From assembly GCA_002729695.1 (NCBI GenBank), contig PBYQ01000036.1:1-64000 (forward strand): a stretch of 64,000 bases of DNA, in the 5' to 3' direction. This document shows positions 52,428 through 61,485 of this stretch, in pieces. The notes under the pieces are model-generated. The model did not search any database and was not told where the DNA came from. It saw only the letters and a program-made list of their open reading frames with translations. This DNA comes from Citromicrobium sp. (GTDB lineage Bacteria > Pseudomonadota > Alphaproteobacteria > Sphingomonadales > Sphingomonadaceae). A program made the position numbers and the translations under genes. Within the stretch, counting starts at the first letter, position 1. The number at the start of each line of letters is the position of its first letter.

Positions 52428-52891
52428 GCGTGAGCGAAGGCGATACGATGCCCGACATCGCGATGGTGCGGCACGATGGCGAGGAGGTGAAGCCCTCCGA
52501 CTATAGCGGGCGCAAGGCGGTGCTGTTCTTCTATCCCAAGGACAACACGCCCGGCTGCACGACCGAGGCGAAGGACTTCTCCGCGCTGAAGGGCGAGTTC
52601 GAGAAGGCAGGCGTGGCCTTGCTCGGCATCAGCAAGGATTCGACAAAGAAGCATCAGAACTTCATCGCCAAGCACGATCTGACGGTCGATCTCGCGACGG
52701 ATGCCGAAGAGGGCGGGTTGTCGGACGAGCTGGGCGTCTGGGCCGAGAAGCGGATGTATGGCAAGACCTACATGGGCATGGTCCGCAGCACCTACCTGCT
52801 CGATGCCGAGGGCAAGATCGCGAGGATCTGGCCCAAGGTGAAGGTGAAGGGCCACGCCGAGGAAGTGCTCGCCGCCGCACAGGTTTTGTGA
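52424..52891 (+). CDS. bcp: Peroxiredoxin, Bcp/PrxQ type
   Basis: A 155-residue thiol peroxidase that reduces hydrogen peroxide and organic hydroperoxides in the cytosol. The peroxidatic Cys lies in FYPKDNTPGCTTEAKDF. In many Bcp proteins a resolving Cys sits five residues later (TxEC); here that position reads Ala in TTEAKD, so this is a one-Cys form or resolves through another thiol. VLGIS-like GISKDSTKKHQNF and RSTYLLD complete the fold. ATGA overlap with glnE, GTGA overlap with the next gene. Confidence 0.92.
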   Translation: MSVSEGDTMPDIAMVRHDGEEVKPSDYSGRKAVLFFYPKDNTPGCTTEAKDFSALKGEFEKAGVALLGISKDSTKKHQNFIAKHDLTVDLATDAEEGGLSDELGVWAEKRMYGKTYMGMVRSTYLLDAEGKIARIWPKVKVKGHAEEVLAAAQVL

Positions 52892-53700
52892 GCGAGGGCG
52901 AGCGCACCAGCTTGGCGCGCGCAATCCGCGCCGTGCTGCTGACCGGTCCGGCGCGCGCCAAGGTGTTCGCCGCGCGGCAGGTCGCGCGCGACTGGCGGCT
53001 GGGACGCCTCGCACCCGTGTTCGATGTCGCAATGCCCGATGCGCCGGCCCGCCCTGCGCGGCCCGAGCTCCTTGCGCCCTCGGCCATGCCCAAGCGCGGC
53101 AGAGGCGGCTCGCTCAAGGGTCGGATCGCCCTGTGGCATTCGCTGGCGCATATCGAGTTCGTCGCGATCGACCTTGCGCTCGACATGGTCGGTCGGTTCG
53201 GCGCGACGATGCCTCGCGGCTTCATCGATGACTTTCTGGGCGTCGCGGCGGACGAGGCGATGCACTTCGCGCTGCTCGAACGAAAGCTGGCGTCGCTCGG
53301 CACCTTTTATGGTGCCTTGCCCGCCCATGCAGGCTTGTGGGAATCGGCTCACAGGACCCGGCACGATGTCGGCGCGCGGCTCGCAGTGGTGCCCATGGTG
53401 CTCGAGGCGCGCGGGCTCGATGTCACTCCCGCCATGCTCTCCCGCGTACGCGCGCAGGGCGATTTGAGCGGTGCCAGGATACTCGCGCGCATTCTTGACG
53501 ATGAAATTCGCCACGTCGCCATCGGGACAAGGCATTTCGTCGCACATGCAGAATCGGAAGGTTTCGACCCGCCGGAACACTGGCGAAACCTGGTTAACCA
53601 GCATTTTGCAGGGTCGATTAAGCCACCATTCAACGACTCAGCGCGTTCGGCAGCCGGTTTATCGCGAGACTACTACGCAGCTATTGCCGCGGTAACCTGA
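52888..53700 (+). CDS. DUF455 family ferritin-like protein
   Basis: A 270-residue all-helical protein. Metal-type residues expected for a ferritin-like di-iron fold are visible: HSLAHIEFVAIDLALD, ADEAMHFALLERKL, VLEARGLDV, and DDEIRHVAIGTRHF, each giving Glu and His in helices. This matches DUF455, whose members resemble the tRNA hydroxylase MiaE but have no settled role. The GTG start overlaps the bcp stop (GTGA), placing it in the glnE operon. Confidence 0.87.
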   Translation: MSEGERTSLARAIRAVLLTGPARAKVFAARQVARDWRLGRLAPVFDVAMPDAPARPARPELLAPSAMPKRGRGGSLKGRIALWHSLAHIEFVAIDLALDMVGRFGATMPRGFIDDFLGVAADEAMHFALLERKLASLGTFYGALPAHAGLWESAHRTRHDVGARLAVVPMVLEARGLDVTPAMLSRVRAQGDLSGARILARILDDEIRHVAIGTRHFVAHAESEGFDPPEHWRNLVNQHFAGSIKPPFNDSARSAAGLSRDYYAAIAAVT

Positions 53701-53843
53701 GGCTGGATAACCCTTCAACACAGACGGACGGGGATGGTTCCCGTCGAATTTGAAGGGTCTCGGCGCATCACCGGATCGAAGGTGCGCAAGAGACCGGAAC
53801 GGGTGGAGCGGCATGCTTCGCCGACGACAGAGGGACGGACAAC

Positions 53844-54542
53844 TTGCTGACCACTGATCGACTTTTCAGCCGTATCGCCATCGTGTTCGGTGCGGCCATC
53901 GCAACCGCCGCAGTACCCGCACACGCCAATTCCAGCTCCGCCGCCGCGGTCGACGTTACCGACGCGGTCGAAGAAGCGCAGAGCCCGCTGGGCAATGGCG
54001 ACGCCCAGTTCCGCCAGCTCTTCGCCAGCTGGGAAAACCTCGACACCGAAAACGGCCAGCCGGTTGCCTTGCCGACCGTTTCGGTTCCGTCGAGCATGCC
54101 GCTCGAGAACTTTCGCGTCAGCAGCAGCTACGGCATGCGCGACCACCCGGTGCTGCGGAAGCGCGCTCGCCACAACGGCATCGACCTCGCCGCGCCGACC
54201 GGCACGCCGATCTACGCGACCGCCGATGGCACGATCGAACGGGCCAACTGGTTCAGCAGCTACGGCAACTACATCCAGATCGACCATGGCAACGCCATTG
54301 AAACGCGTTTCGGGCACCTGTCGCGGATCGTGGTCAGCGATGGCCAGAAGGTCCACAAGGGCGACCTGATCGGCTACGTGGGTTCGACCGGCCGTTCGAC
54401 CGGTCCGCACCTGCATTACGAAGTGCGCATCGCCGGCAAGCCGGTCGATCCGCGCCCCTTCATGGTCGAAACCGAAGCGCAGGAAACCTTCCGCCTCGCA
54501 ATGGGCCCGGGTGGCATCGGCGGCGGCGACGAAGACGAGTAA
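53844..54542 (+). CDS. M23-family peptidase, exported
   Basis: A 232-residue exported peptidoglycan endopeptidase-like protein. Signal peptide about 1-29 (cleavage after AHA), a linker, then the LytM domain with zinc ligands in RHNGIDLAAPTGTPIYA (HxxxD) and the HLHYEV motif, as well as GNYIQIDHGN and GHLSRI. It is probably catalytic, since all ligands are kept. The only start near the signal is TTG at 53844, with GAGGGACGG upstream. A terminator follows. Confidence 0.92.
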   Translation: MLTTDRLFSRIAIVFGAAIATAAVPAHANSSSAAAVDVTDAVEEAQSPLGNGDAQFRQLFASWENLDTENGQPVALPTVSVPSSMPLENFRVSSSYGMRDHPVLRKRARHNGIDLAAPTGTPIYATADGTIERANWFSSYGNYIQIDHGNAIETRFGHLSRIVVSDGQKVHKGDLIGYVGSTGRSTGPHLHYEVRIAGKPVDPRPFMVETEAQETFRLAMGPGGIGGGDEDE

Positions 54543-54570
54543 GCGCTCCACGCACATCTTTGAATTTCCG

Positions 54571-54600
54571 AAAGGGGCGGCGCGTGGCGTCGCCCTTTTT
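54571..54600 (+). terminator. Factor-independent terminator
   Basis: AAAGGGGCGG pairs with TCGCCCTTTT around a nine-base loop (with wobble pairs), and the stem ends in the T run. It lies 28 bp after the M23 peptidase stop. Confidence 0.7.
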
Positions 54601-54602
54601 CG

Positions 54603-54634
54603 TTGCGCGCCTTTTCTCTTGCGCGCCTTTTCTC
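54603..54634. repeat. 16-bp tandem duplication
   Basis: TTGCGCGCCTTTTCTC occurs twice without a gap, just after the terminator and 48 bp before the acyl-CoA ligase start. Perfect identity suggests a recent slip event. It probably lies in the ligase promoter or leader region. Confidence 0.85.
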
Positions 54635-54681
54635 TTGCTCCGTCGCCGACCATCGGAAAGACTGCGCGTCGGGAGAGAAAT

Positions 54682-56202
54682 ATGCATCCGATAAACCACG
54701 CGGCCACGCGGCCCGACCACGCGGCCATCATCGACGCGGCGAGCGGGAAGACCGTCACCTTCGGCGAGATGGACGCTTTCGCCAATCGCATGGCCCGCTG
54801 GCTGCGCGCGCACGGGGTCGAACACGGGACGCGGGTTGGCCTGCTGCTGGAGAACCGGCCGCTCTACCTCCAGCTGCTGTGGGCAACGCAGCGGATCGGC
54901 GCGATGCTGGTGCCGATCTCGACCCGCCTCACCCCGCCCGAGATCGCCTACATCCTCGAAGACGCCGAATGCGCGCTCCTGCTGACCTCGGCAAAATTCT
55001 CCGACACGACGCAGGTGCTGAGGCAGACGGCGCCGGATATCGATATTGTCGACGTCGACGGTGCAGCCTTCGCTGACGACGTTGCATCCCGCTCGGCGGA
55101 CATGATCGAAGACCCTTCGCCCGGGCAGTACATGCTCTATTCCTCGGGCACTACAGGGCGGCCCAAGGGCATTGTGCCGCCCCCTCCGCCCAGCGACGAT
55201 ATCACCGCACCCAATCCGCTGGTTGGTCTGGCGACGATGGGCGTGGGGATGCCCACAGACGGCAGCATGATCTACCTCTCGCCAGCGCCGCTCTACCACG
55301 CCGCACCGCTCGGCTGGTGCAGCACGGTCCACCGGCTGGGCGGCACGGTGGTGATCATGGACAAATTCACGCCCGAGGGCGCGCTCGCCGCGATCGAGAA
55401 GTATCGCGTGACCGACAGCCAGTGGGTGCCGACGCATTTCGTGCGCATGCTCAAGCTGCCCGAGGAGGAGCGGACGCGTTACGACCTTTCCAGCCACCGA
55501 CGCGCGATCCACGCCGCAGCGCCATGCCCCGTGCCGATCAAGCAGGCGATGATCGAATGGTGGGGGCCGATCATCCAGGAATATTACGCAGGCTCCGAAG
55601 GGATCGGCATGTCGTTGGTCAAGAGCGAAGACTGGCTGGCGAAGCCCGGGACCGTCGGGCGCATGCTGTACGGCAAGGCGCATGTCTGCGGACCCGACGG
55701 CAGCGAGCTGCCGCCCGGGGAGACCGGCCTGCTGTTCTTCGAGAACGACAAGCTGCCGACCTATCACAAGGACCCGGGCAAAACCGCCGAGGCGATGAAC
55801 GACCGCGGCTGGATGACGCTGGGCGATATCGGCCATATCGACGAGGACGGCTTCCTCTTCCTGACCGACCGCAAGAGCCACATGATCATCTGCGGCGGGG
55901 TCAACATCTACCCGCAGGAGATCGAGAACCTGCTGGTCGCGCACCCGGACGTGCTCGACGCGGCGGTGATCGGCGCGCCCGACCCCGATCTGGGCGAACG
56001 CGTGGTCGCGGTAATCCAGCCGGTCGACATGGCGATGGCAGGCGAAGCGTTCGAACAGACGCTGCGCGACTACCTCGAACCGCAGCTCAGCCGCGTCAAA
56101 ATGCCCCGCCAGTTCGATTTCCGCCCCGACCTGCCGCGCGAGGCAAACGGCAAGCTCTACAAGCGCGAACTGCGTGACGAATACGCCCGGGAATCGACCT
56201 GA
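54682..56202 (+). CDS. AMP-dependent acyl-CoA ligase
   Basis: A 506-residue adenylate-forming enzyme that activates a carboxylic acid to its CoA thioester. P-loop YSSGTTGRPKG, YYAGSEGIG, the DIGHIDEDGFLFLTDRKSHMIICGG hinge, NIYPQEIENLLVAHPDV and the catalytic Lys in REANGKLYKREL are present. It resembles fatty-acid or bile/aryl-acid CoA ligases; the substrate is unknown. ATG at 54682 has GGGAGAGAAAT upstream; the frame runs further 5' over the M23 gene end and terminator and is not used. Confidence 0.92.
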   Translation: MHPINHAATRPDHAAIIDAASGKTVTFGEMDAFANRMARWLRAHGVEHGTRVGLLLENRPLYLQLLWATQRIGAMLVPISTRLTPPEIAYILEDAECALLLTSAKFSDTTQVLRQTAPDIDIVDVDGAAFADDVASRSADMIEDPSPGQYMLYSSGTTGRPKGIVPPPPPSDDITAPNPLVGLATMGVGMPTDGSMIYLSPAPLYHAAPLGWCSTVHRLGGTVVIMDKFTPEGALAAIEKYRVTDSQWVPTHFVRMLKLPEEERTRYDLSSHRRAIHAAAPCPVPIKQAMIEWWGPIIQEYYAGSEGIGMSLVKSEDWLAKPGTVGRMLYGKAHVCGPDGSELPPGETGLLFFENDKLPTYHKDPGKTAEAMNDRGWMTLGDIGHIDEDGFLFLTDRKSHMIICGGVNIYPQEIENLLVAHPDVLDAAVIGAPDPDLGERVVAVIQPVDMAMAGEAFEQTLRDYLEPQLSRVKMPRQFDFRPDLPREANGKLYKRELRDEYAREST

Positions 56203-56264
56203 AAACACGCGCGGAACGTCCGGTTTTCCTAGGGTTTCGGGCGTGTTCGTGCTAATATCGCGGC

Positions 56265-56336
56265 ATGGATAAGAACAAGAAAACCGGCGTCGTCGGCGCA
56301 CTTTGCACGGCGATTATTCGCGTGGGTAATTCGTGA
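56265..56336 (+). CDS. Possible 23-codon leader ORF before yqiJ-like gene
   Basis: A tiny ORF (MDKNKKTGVVGALC...) whose stop TGA shares its A with the ATG of the YqiJ-like gene (TGATG). Its Lys-rich start with a short hydrophobic end could be a translated leader that couples to the next gene, or chance. No ribosome site is clear. Confidence 0.3.
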   Translation: MDKNKKTGVVGALCTAIIRVGNS

Positions 56337-56986
56337 TGGAATTGCTCCAGAGCCACAATATTCCGTTTCTCGCCGCGCTGGTCCTGATGGTCATGCTGGC
56401 GGTCAGCCAGGTGCTCGGTCTGGGCGATGTCCTGGGGGGCGATGCGGATGTAGACGTCGATCTCGATACGGATGCCTCGGCAGGTGACGGCTCATCGGGC
56501 GAAGTCGGCTTTCTCGGCGGGCTGCTGAGCCTGCTGGGCGTTGGCCGCGTACCCTTTCTCATCTGGCTGGCGCTGCTCCTGTTCGCCTTCGCGCTGATCG
56601 GCATCTCGCTCCAGGCGCTCAGCGCCGATCTGCTGGGCGACGTGCTTCACCCCGCGCTCGCCGCAGTGCTGGCGGGCCTGTTCGCCCTGCCGGTGACGGG
56701 CGTGATCAGCCGGCCGCTGGGCGCGATCCTGCCGGGCGACCGCACCAGTGCGGTGCCGGTATCGTCGCTGGTCGGCCGCATGGCGCAGATCCAGATCGGC
56801 ACGGCGCGCGCCGGATCGCCGGCAAGGGCGCGGGTGCTCGACCAGTTCGGGCAGACCCACCTGGTGATGGTCGAACCGCACGATCCTTCCGCCGAGCTGG
56901 CCGCCGACGAGGAGGTCCTGCTCGTCCGCAGGGACGGAAACACATTCTACGCCGAGAGGCGCGATAACCCGCTGCTGTCGCTTTAG
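56336..56986 (+). CDS. yqiJ: YqiJ-like membrane protein (OB-fold, NfeD-related)
   Basis: A 216-residue membrane protein. Helices lie at about 9-30, 65-95 and 105-125, with an acidic DVDVDLDTD stretch between the first two, and the C-terminal part (about 145-210) has the OB-fold pattern of NfeD-like proteins (VGRMAQIQIGTARAGSPARARVLDQFG). YqiJ partners with flotillin-like YqiK, encoded 45 bp downstream; together they are thought to organise membrane microdomains. GTG at 56333 and ATG at 56336 are both possible starts. Confidence 0.85.
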   Translation: MELLQSHNIPFLAALVLMVMLAVSQVLGLGDVLGGDADVDVDLDTDASAGDGSSGEVGFLGGLLSLLGVGRVPFLIWLALLLFAFALIGISLQALSADLLGDVLHPALAAVLAGLFALPVTGVISRPLGAILPGDRTSAVPVSSLVGRMAQIQIGTARAGSPARARVLDQFGQTHLVMVEPHDPSAELAADEEVLLVRRDGNTFYAERRDNPLLSL

Positions 56987-57031
56987 GGCGCGGCGCGGGC
57001 CATCCAACCAACCATCGACACAGGAGAGACT

Positions 57032-58801
57032 ATGCAAGATCTTTGGACCGTTCTCATCTTCGCAGGGGCCGGGTTTTTCGTCCTGCTGATCATCGGCTTG
57101 ACGATCACCAGACTGTACAGGCGCGCATCGAAGGAAACCGCCTTCGTGCGAACGGGTGTCGGCGGCGAACGCGTGGTGATGAACGGGGGCGCGATGGTGC
57201 TGCCGGTGTTCCACGAGACTATGCCGGTCAACATGAACACGCTGGTGCTGAGCGTGGTGCGCCGCGACGGCGAGGCACTCATCACGCTCGACCGGCTGCG
57301 GATCGACGTGAAGGCGGAGTTCTACGTCCGCGTGAAGCCCGATGCCAACGCGATCGCAATGGCCGCGCAGACGCTGGGCCAGCGCACGATGCAGCCCGAA
57401 ATGCTCAAGGATCTGGTCGAGGGTAAATTCGTCGACGCGCTGCGATCGGTCGCGGCGGGCATGACCATGAACGAGCTGCACGAACAGCGGGCGGACTTCG
57501 TCCAGAAGGTGCAGCAGGTCTCTTCCAACGATCTCGCGATGAACGGCCTGGAGCTGGAGTCGGTCTCGCTCACCGGGCTCGACCAGACCAGCATCGAGCA
57601 TTTCAACGCCAACAACGCCTTCGACGCCGAAGGCCTGACCAAGCTGACCGAGCAAATCGAGGCGCGCAAGAAACTGCGTAACGATATCGAGCAGGACACG
57701 CGCGTCCAGATGGAGAGCAAGAACCTCCAGGCCGACCAGCGCAGCTTCGAGATCAAGCGCGATCAGGAATACGCACGGCTGGAGCAGGAACGCGAGGTCG
57801 AAATCCGCCGTGCCGCGCAGGCGGCGGAGATCGCCCGTGAACAGGCCGAGCGGACGCGCGAAGCCGACGCCGCGCGGATCGAGGCGAAAAAGCAGGTCGA
57901 CGCGCAGCAGATCGAGGCCGATCGGCTGGTCGAAGAAGCCCGGATCGACCAGCAGCGCGCGCTCGAGATCGCTCGGCAAGAACAGCAGATCGCCGTCCAA
58001 AACAAGAGCCGCGAAGAAAGCCAGGCCAAGGCCGAAGCCGACGAAGCGCGCGCCAAGGCCGTCGCTGCCGAGGAACAGGTCTCGACCAGCCGCGCGACCG
58101 AGATCGCCGAGCGTGACAAGCGGATCGAGCTGATCGAGGCGGCCAAGCAGGCCGAGCGCGACGCGATCAAGATCCGCGTCGATGCCGAAGCGGAAAAGGA
58201 CGCAGCGTCCAACCGCGCCGAAGCGATGCGCCGCGAAGCCGAAGGCGAGGCGGAGGCCGAGAAGCTACGCGCCGAAGCCGCGCGGATCCGCTTCGAAGTC
58301 GAGGCTGCCGGTCAACAGGCGATCAACGAGGCGGCGAACCTCTTGTCGTCCGACCAGATCGGGCTGCAGACCAAGCTCGCGCTGCTCAAGGTCCTGCCCG
58401 AAGTCATCCGCGAAAGCGCCAAGCCGATGGAAGCGATCGACTCGATCAAGATCGTGCAGGTCGACGGGCTCACGCATGGCGGACGCTCGGGCGGCGGTGC
58501 AGGCGCGAATGGCGCTGGCGGCGGCAGCGGCAATCTGGCCGGCGATGCGGTCAACGCCGCGCTTGCCTATCGTGCGCAGGCGCCGGTCCTCGACGGACTG
58601 ATGAAGGAGCTGGGGCTCGACGGGTCCTCGCTCGGCGCACTGGTCGAAGGTGCCGCCACCGGCTCGCTGAGCGAAACGCTGGAAAAGGACTCGCAAGCCG
58701 ACGCGAAGGCGTCCGAACCCAAGCAGACCGCTGGCGATTCGGCCACGGCGCCAAGGAAGCGTACGCCCGATCCCAAGGAGGGTGCCGCCGAGAACCCGTG
58801 A
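57032..58801 (+). CDS. yqiK: Flotillin-like protein YqiK
   Basis: A 589-residue membrane scaffold protein. One N-terminal helix (about 7-27), a SPFH/band-7 domain (about 40-210; ERVVMNGGAMVLPVFHE, RIDVKAEFYVRV), a long charged coiled coil (about 210-420, rich in EA/QA/RE heptads) and a Gly-rich then acidic C-terminal part. It matches YqiK/flotillin. A GGAGAG ribosome site precedes the ATG. It forms a pair with the YqiJ-like gene. Confidence 0.93.
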   Translation: MQDLWTVLIFAGAGFFVLLIIGLTITRLYRRASKETAFVRTGVGGERVVMNGGAMVLPVFHETMPVNMNTLVLSVVRRDGEALITLDRLRIDVKAEFYVRVKPDANAIAMAAQTLGQRTMQPEMLKDLVEGKFVDALRSVAAGMTMNELHEQRADFVQKVQQVSSNDLAMNGLELESVSLTGLDQTSIEHFNANNAFDAEGLTKLTEQIEARKKLRNDIEQDTRVQMESKNLQADQRSFEIKRDQEYARLEQEREVEIRRAAQAAEIAREQAERTREADAARIEAKKQVDAQQIEADRLVEEARIDQQRALEIARQEQQIAVQNKSREESQAKAEADEARAKAVAAEEQVSTSRATEIAERDKRIELIEAAKQAERDAIKIRVDAEAEKDAASNRAEAMRREAEGEAEAEKLRAEAARIRFEVEAAGQQAINEAANLLSSDQIGLQTKLALLKVLPEVIRESAKPMEAIDSIKIVQVDGLTHGGRSGGGAGANGAGGGSGNLAGDAVNAALAYRAQAPVLDGLMKELGLDGSSLGALVEGAATGSLSETLEKDSQADAKASEPKQTAGDSATAPRKRTPDPKEGAAENP

Positions 58802-58833
58802 CCTGCAGACAAGCAGCGTCCGCATGCCGGGGG

Positions 58834-58936
58834 GGTGACGGGGTGACACGTGTCACCCAGGTGTCACCCTCCGTTGGCTGCTGACAACTCGCTCAAAACA
58901 GGCGCTTTTTACGCGACCTGAGTGCCGGAGGGTGAC
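58834..58936. repeat. Cluster of GGTGAC/GTCACC half-sites with 18-bp palindrome
   Basis: A perfect 18-bp palindrome, GGGTGACACGTGTCACCC, occupies 58841-58858. Further half-sites flank it: GGTGAC at 58834 and 58931, GTCACC at 58863. It lies between the yqiK stop and galU stop, so it is not at an obvious promoter of either. It could be a regulator site, a terminator-like hairpin or a small dispersed repeat. Confidence 0.75.
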
Positions 58937-59083
58937 AGATTCGATATGTGGGACTGCTTTTCGCCCCGGCCTAACCGGGGGAGAGCAAGAGGGCGATTGA
59001 CGGTATGAAAGAGCGGGTTTCGCCCTAGCAAGGCCATCGGAAGTAGGAAAATCGGCGGCTCTGCGAACCGACCGCTTCGGCGG

Positions 59084-59965
59084 CTACGCCTTGAGCAACC
59101 GCTCCGCCATTGCGCGGACCTCTTCGCCCATGTCGGGGCGTTCGAGCGCGAGCGCCAGCGTCGCTTCGACGAAGCCGGTCTTGCTGCCGCAATCGTAACG
59201 CGCACCATCGAAGGTGACCGCGTGGAACGGCTGGTTGCCGATCATCTTCGCCATCGCGTCGGTCAGCTGGATTTCTCCGCCCGCACCCTTGCCCTGCGTT
59301 TCGAGCACCCGCATGACCTCTGGCTGGAGGATGTAGCGGCCCGAGATGATCTTGTTCGAGGGTGCCTCGGCGACCGGCGGTTTCTCGACCAGGCCCCTGA
59401 CTTCGGTCAGCGCGCCGTCTTCCTTGCCCGGATCGATGACACCGTAGCTGGAGACCGTCTCCTGCGGCACCTCGAGCACGCTGATCAGGTTGCCCCCGAC
59501 CTGTTCGTAGGCATCGACCATCTGCTTCATGCAGCCCGCACCATCGGCCTTCCCGATCATCAACTCGTCGGGCAGGAAAATCGCGAAGGGATCGTCGCCC
59601 ACAATTGCGCGCGCACACCAGATCGCATGGCCGAGGCCGAGCGGCACCTGCTGGCGCACGGTGATGATGTCGCCCGGTGTGGCGCGGGTCGAATCGAGGA
59701 TGCCAAGATCCTTGCCGCGTTCCTCCATCGTCTGTTCGAGCTCGAAGGCGATGTCGAAATGCTCGACGATCGCGGTCTTCCCGCGCCCGGTGACGAAGAT
59801 CATCTGCTCGATCCCCGCTTCGCGCGCTTCGTCTACCGCGTACTGGATCAGCGGGCGATCGACGATCGCGAGCATTTCCTTCGGGATAGCTTTGGTTGCG
59901 GGGAGAAAGCGGGTGCCGAGCCCGGCGACGGGAAACACGGCTTTGCGGATCGGTTTGTGCGCCAT
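59084..59965 (-). CDS. galU: UTP--glucose-1-phosphate uridylyltransferase
   Basis: Makes UDP-glucose from UTP and glucose 1-phosphate, a precursor for exopolysaccharide and lipid glycosylation. The 293 residues show AVFPVAGLGTRFLPATKAIPKEMLAIVDRP (nucleotide site), GLGHAIWCAR, FLPDEL, SSYGVIDPG, EKP, and the GGEIQLTDAM and DCGSKTGF segments. ATG at 59965 begins MAHKPIRKAVFP. Divergent from murA, 120 bp between starts. Confidence 0.95.
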   Translation of the reverse strand: MAHKPIRKAVFPVAGLGTRFLPATKAIPKEMLAIVDRPLIQYAVDEAREAGIEQMIFVTGRGKTAIVEHFDIAFELEQTMEERGKDLGILDSTRATPGDIITVRQQVPLGLGHAIWCARAIVGDDPFAIFLPDELMIGKADGAGCMKQMVDAYEQVGGNLISVLEVPQETVSSYGVIDPGKEDGALTEVRGLVEKPPVAEAPSNKIISGRYILQPEVMRVLETQGKGAGGEIQLTDAMAKMIGNQPFHAVTFDGARYDCGSKTGFVEATLALALERPDMGEEVRAMAERLLKA

Positions 59966-60085
59966 GGGCGCGGGGTATGGCCGTGCCGCCCGCACGCGTC
60001 AACGGCGGGTCGATCGCGATGCGAGGGCCCTGCCTGAGCGTGGCTTGGCTTGTTTTGCTGCGCGCGCCCGCTAAACGCCCGTGGG

Positions 60086-61369
60086 ATGGACAAACTACGC
60101 ATCATCGGCGGGCAGAGGCTCTCCGGCACCATTCCGATCTCCGGCGCAAAGAACGCCGCGCTCACGCTAATTCCGTGTGCGCTGCTGACCGACGAGCCGC
60201 TGACCTTGCGCAACCTGCCTCGGCTGGCGGATATCGACAGCTTCCAGCACCTGATGACGCAATTCGGCGTGGCGGTGAACATCGCCGGCACCAAGCCCGA
60301 GGATTTCGGACGGGTGGTCACCTACGAGGCAACCCGCCTCACCTCGACCACCGCGCCTTACGATCTGGTGCGCAAGATGCGTGCGTCGATCCTCGTGCTC
60401 GGCCCGATGCTGGCGCGCGCTGGTGTTGCCACGGTCTCGCAGCCCGGCGGCTGCGCGATCGGCAACCGCCCGATCGACCTGCACCTTTCCGCGCTCGAAG
60501 CATTGGGCGCCGAGATCGAGCTGGCGCAGGGCTATGTCCGCGCGCATGCGCCCGATGGCGGCCTGCCGGGCGGCGAGTTCGATTTCCCCGTGGTGTCGGT
60601 CGGCGCGACCGAGAATGCGCTGATGGCGGCGGTACTGGCCAACGGCACCTCGACGCTGCGCAACGCCGCACGCGAGCCCGAGATCGTCGACCTGTGCAAC
60701 CTGCTGGTCGCGATGGGTGCCGAGATCGAGAATATCGGCCAGTCCGACCTCGTGATCCACGGCGTCAAGCGCCTGAACGGCGCGACCTACAAGGTGATGG
60801 CCGACCGCATCGAAGCAGGCTCCTACGCCTGCGCTGCGGCGATCACCGGCGGCGAAGCGCGGCTGGAGGGTGCGAAGGCAGACGACATGTCCGCCACGCT
60901 GCACGCGCTGCGCAATATCGGCGTGCATGTCGAGACCGATGCCAAGGGTGTGACCATCGCTGCCGAAGGCAAGCTGAAGGGCGTCAATCTCTCGACCGCG
61001 CCCTATCCGGGGCTGGCGACCGACATGCAGGCGCAGCTGATGGCGCTGCTGACCGTTGCCGAGGGCACCAGCGTGCTGACCGAGACGATTTTCGAGAACC
61101 GCTACATGCACGTGCCCGAGCTGACGCGGATGGGCGCCAATATCGAGGTGTCGGGCCGGACCGCCATCGTGCTCGGGCAGCAGGGCCTGACCGGGGCGGA
61201 AGTGATGGCGACCGATCTGCGCGCTTCGATGAGCCTGGTGATTGCTGCATTGGCGGCAAAGGGCGAATCGCAGATCCGGCGAATCTACCACCTCGATCGC
61301 GGGTACGAGCGGCTGGAGGAGAAGCTGCAGGCGATCGGGGCCGAGATCGAACGCGTGGGCGACGAGTAA
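60086..61369 (+). CDS. murA: UDP-N-acetylglucosamine 1-carboxyvinyltransferase
   Basis: Transfers enolpyruvate from PEP to UDP-GlcNAc, the first committed step of peptidoglycan synthesis; target of fosfomycin. The 427 residues contain [25 protein letters not shown], the catalytic Cys loop [13 protein letters not shown] (Cys kept, so fosfomycin-type binding site intact), [31 protein letters not shown] and the C-terminal [10 protein letters not shown]. The ATG at 60086 is used; 12 codons upstream are not conserved. Confidence 0.97.
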   Translation: MDKLRIIGGQRLSGTIPISGAKNAALTLIPCALLTDEPLTLRNLPRLADIDSFQHLMTQFGVAVNIAGTKPEDFGRVVTYEATRLTSTTAPYDLVRKMRASILVLGPMLARAGVATVSQPGGCAIGNRPIDLHLSALEALGAEIELAQGYVRAHAPDGGLPGGEFDFPVVSVGATENALMAAVLANGTSTLRNAAREPEIVDLCNLLVAMGAEIENIGQSDLVIHGVKRLNGATYKVMADRIEAGSYACAAAITGGEARLEGAKADDMSATLHALRNIGVHVETDAKGVTIAAEGKLKGVNLSTAPYPGLATDMQAQLMALLTVAEGTSVLTETIFENRYMHVPELTRMGANIEVSGRTAIVLGQQGLTGAEVMATDLRASMSLVIAALAAKGESQIRRIYHLDRGYERLEEKLQAIGAEIERVGDE

Positions 61370-61425
61370 CTCCCTCGGTTCGTCACTGCGAAACGGCGGT
61401 CGGACCTTAACAAACGCGACTCTCC

Positions 61426-61450
61426 GGACCCAAAGCTGTTTTCCCACGTT
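61426..61450 (+). promoter_or_regulatory. Candidate EcfG-type promoter
   Basis: GGACC (61426-61430), 16 bp, CGTT (61447-61450). The consensus for the alphaproteobacterial general stress sigma factor EcfG is GGAAC-N16-CGTT, so there is one mismatch. It lies 36 bp upstream of a small stress-type gene. Confidence 0.6.
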
Positions 61451-61485
61451 CGCAAAGGTGAAGACACTTTTTCCGGAGACGTGAC

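Noticed and set aside
58927..58995. CCCCGG-CCTAA-CCGGGG hairpin as a terminator for galU
   Set aside because: The stem is good but on neither strand is it followed by a T tract.
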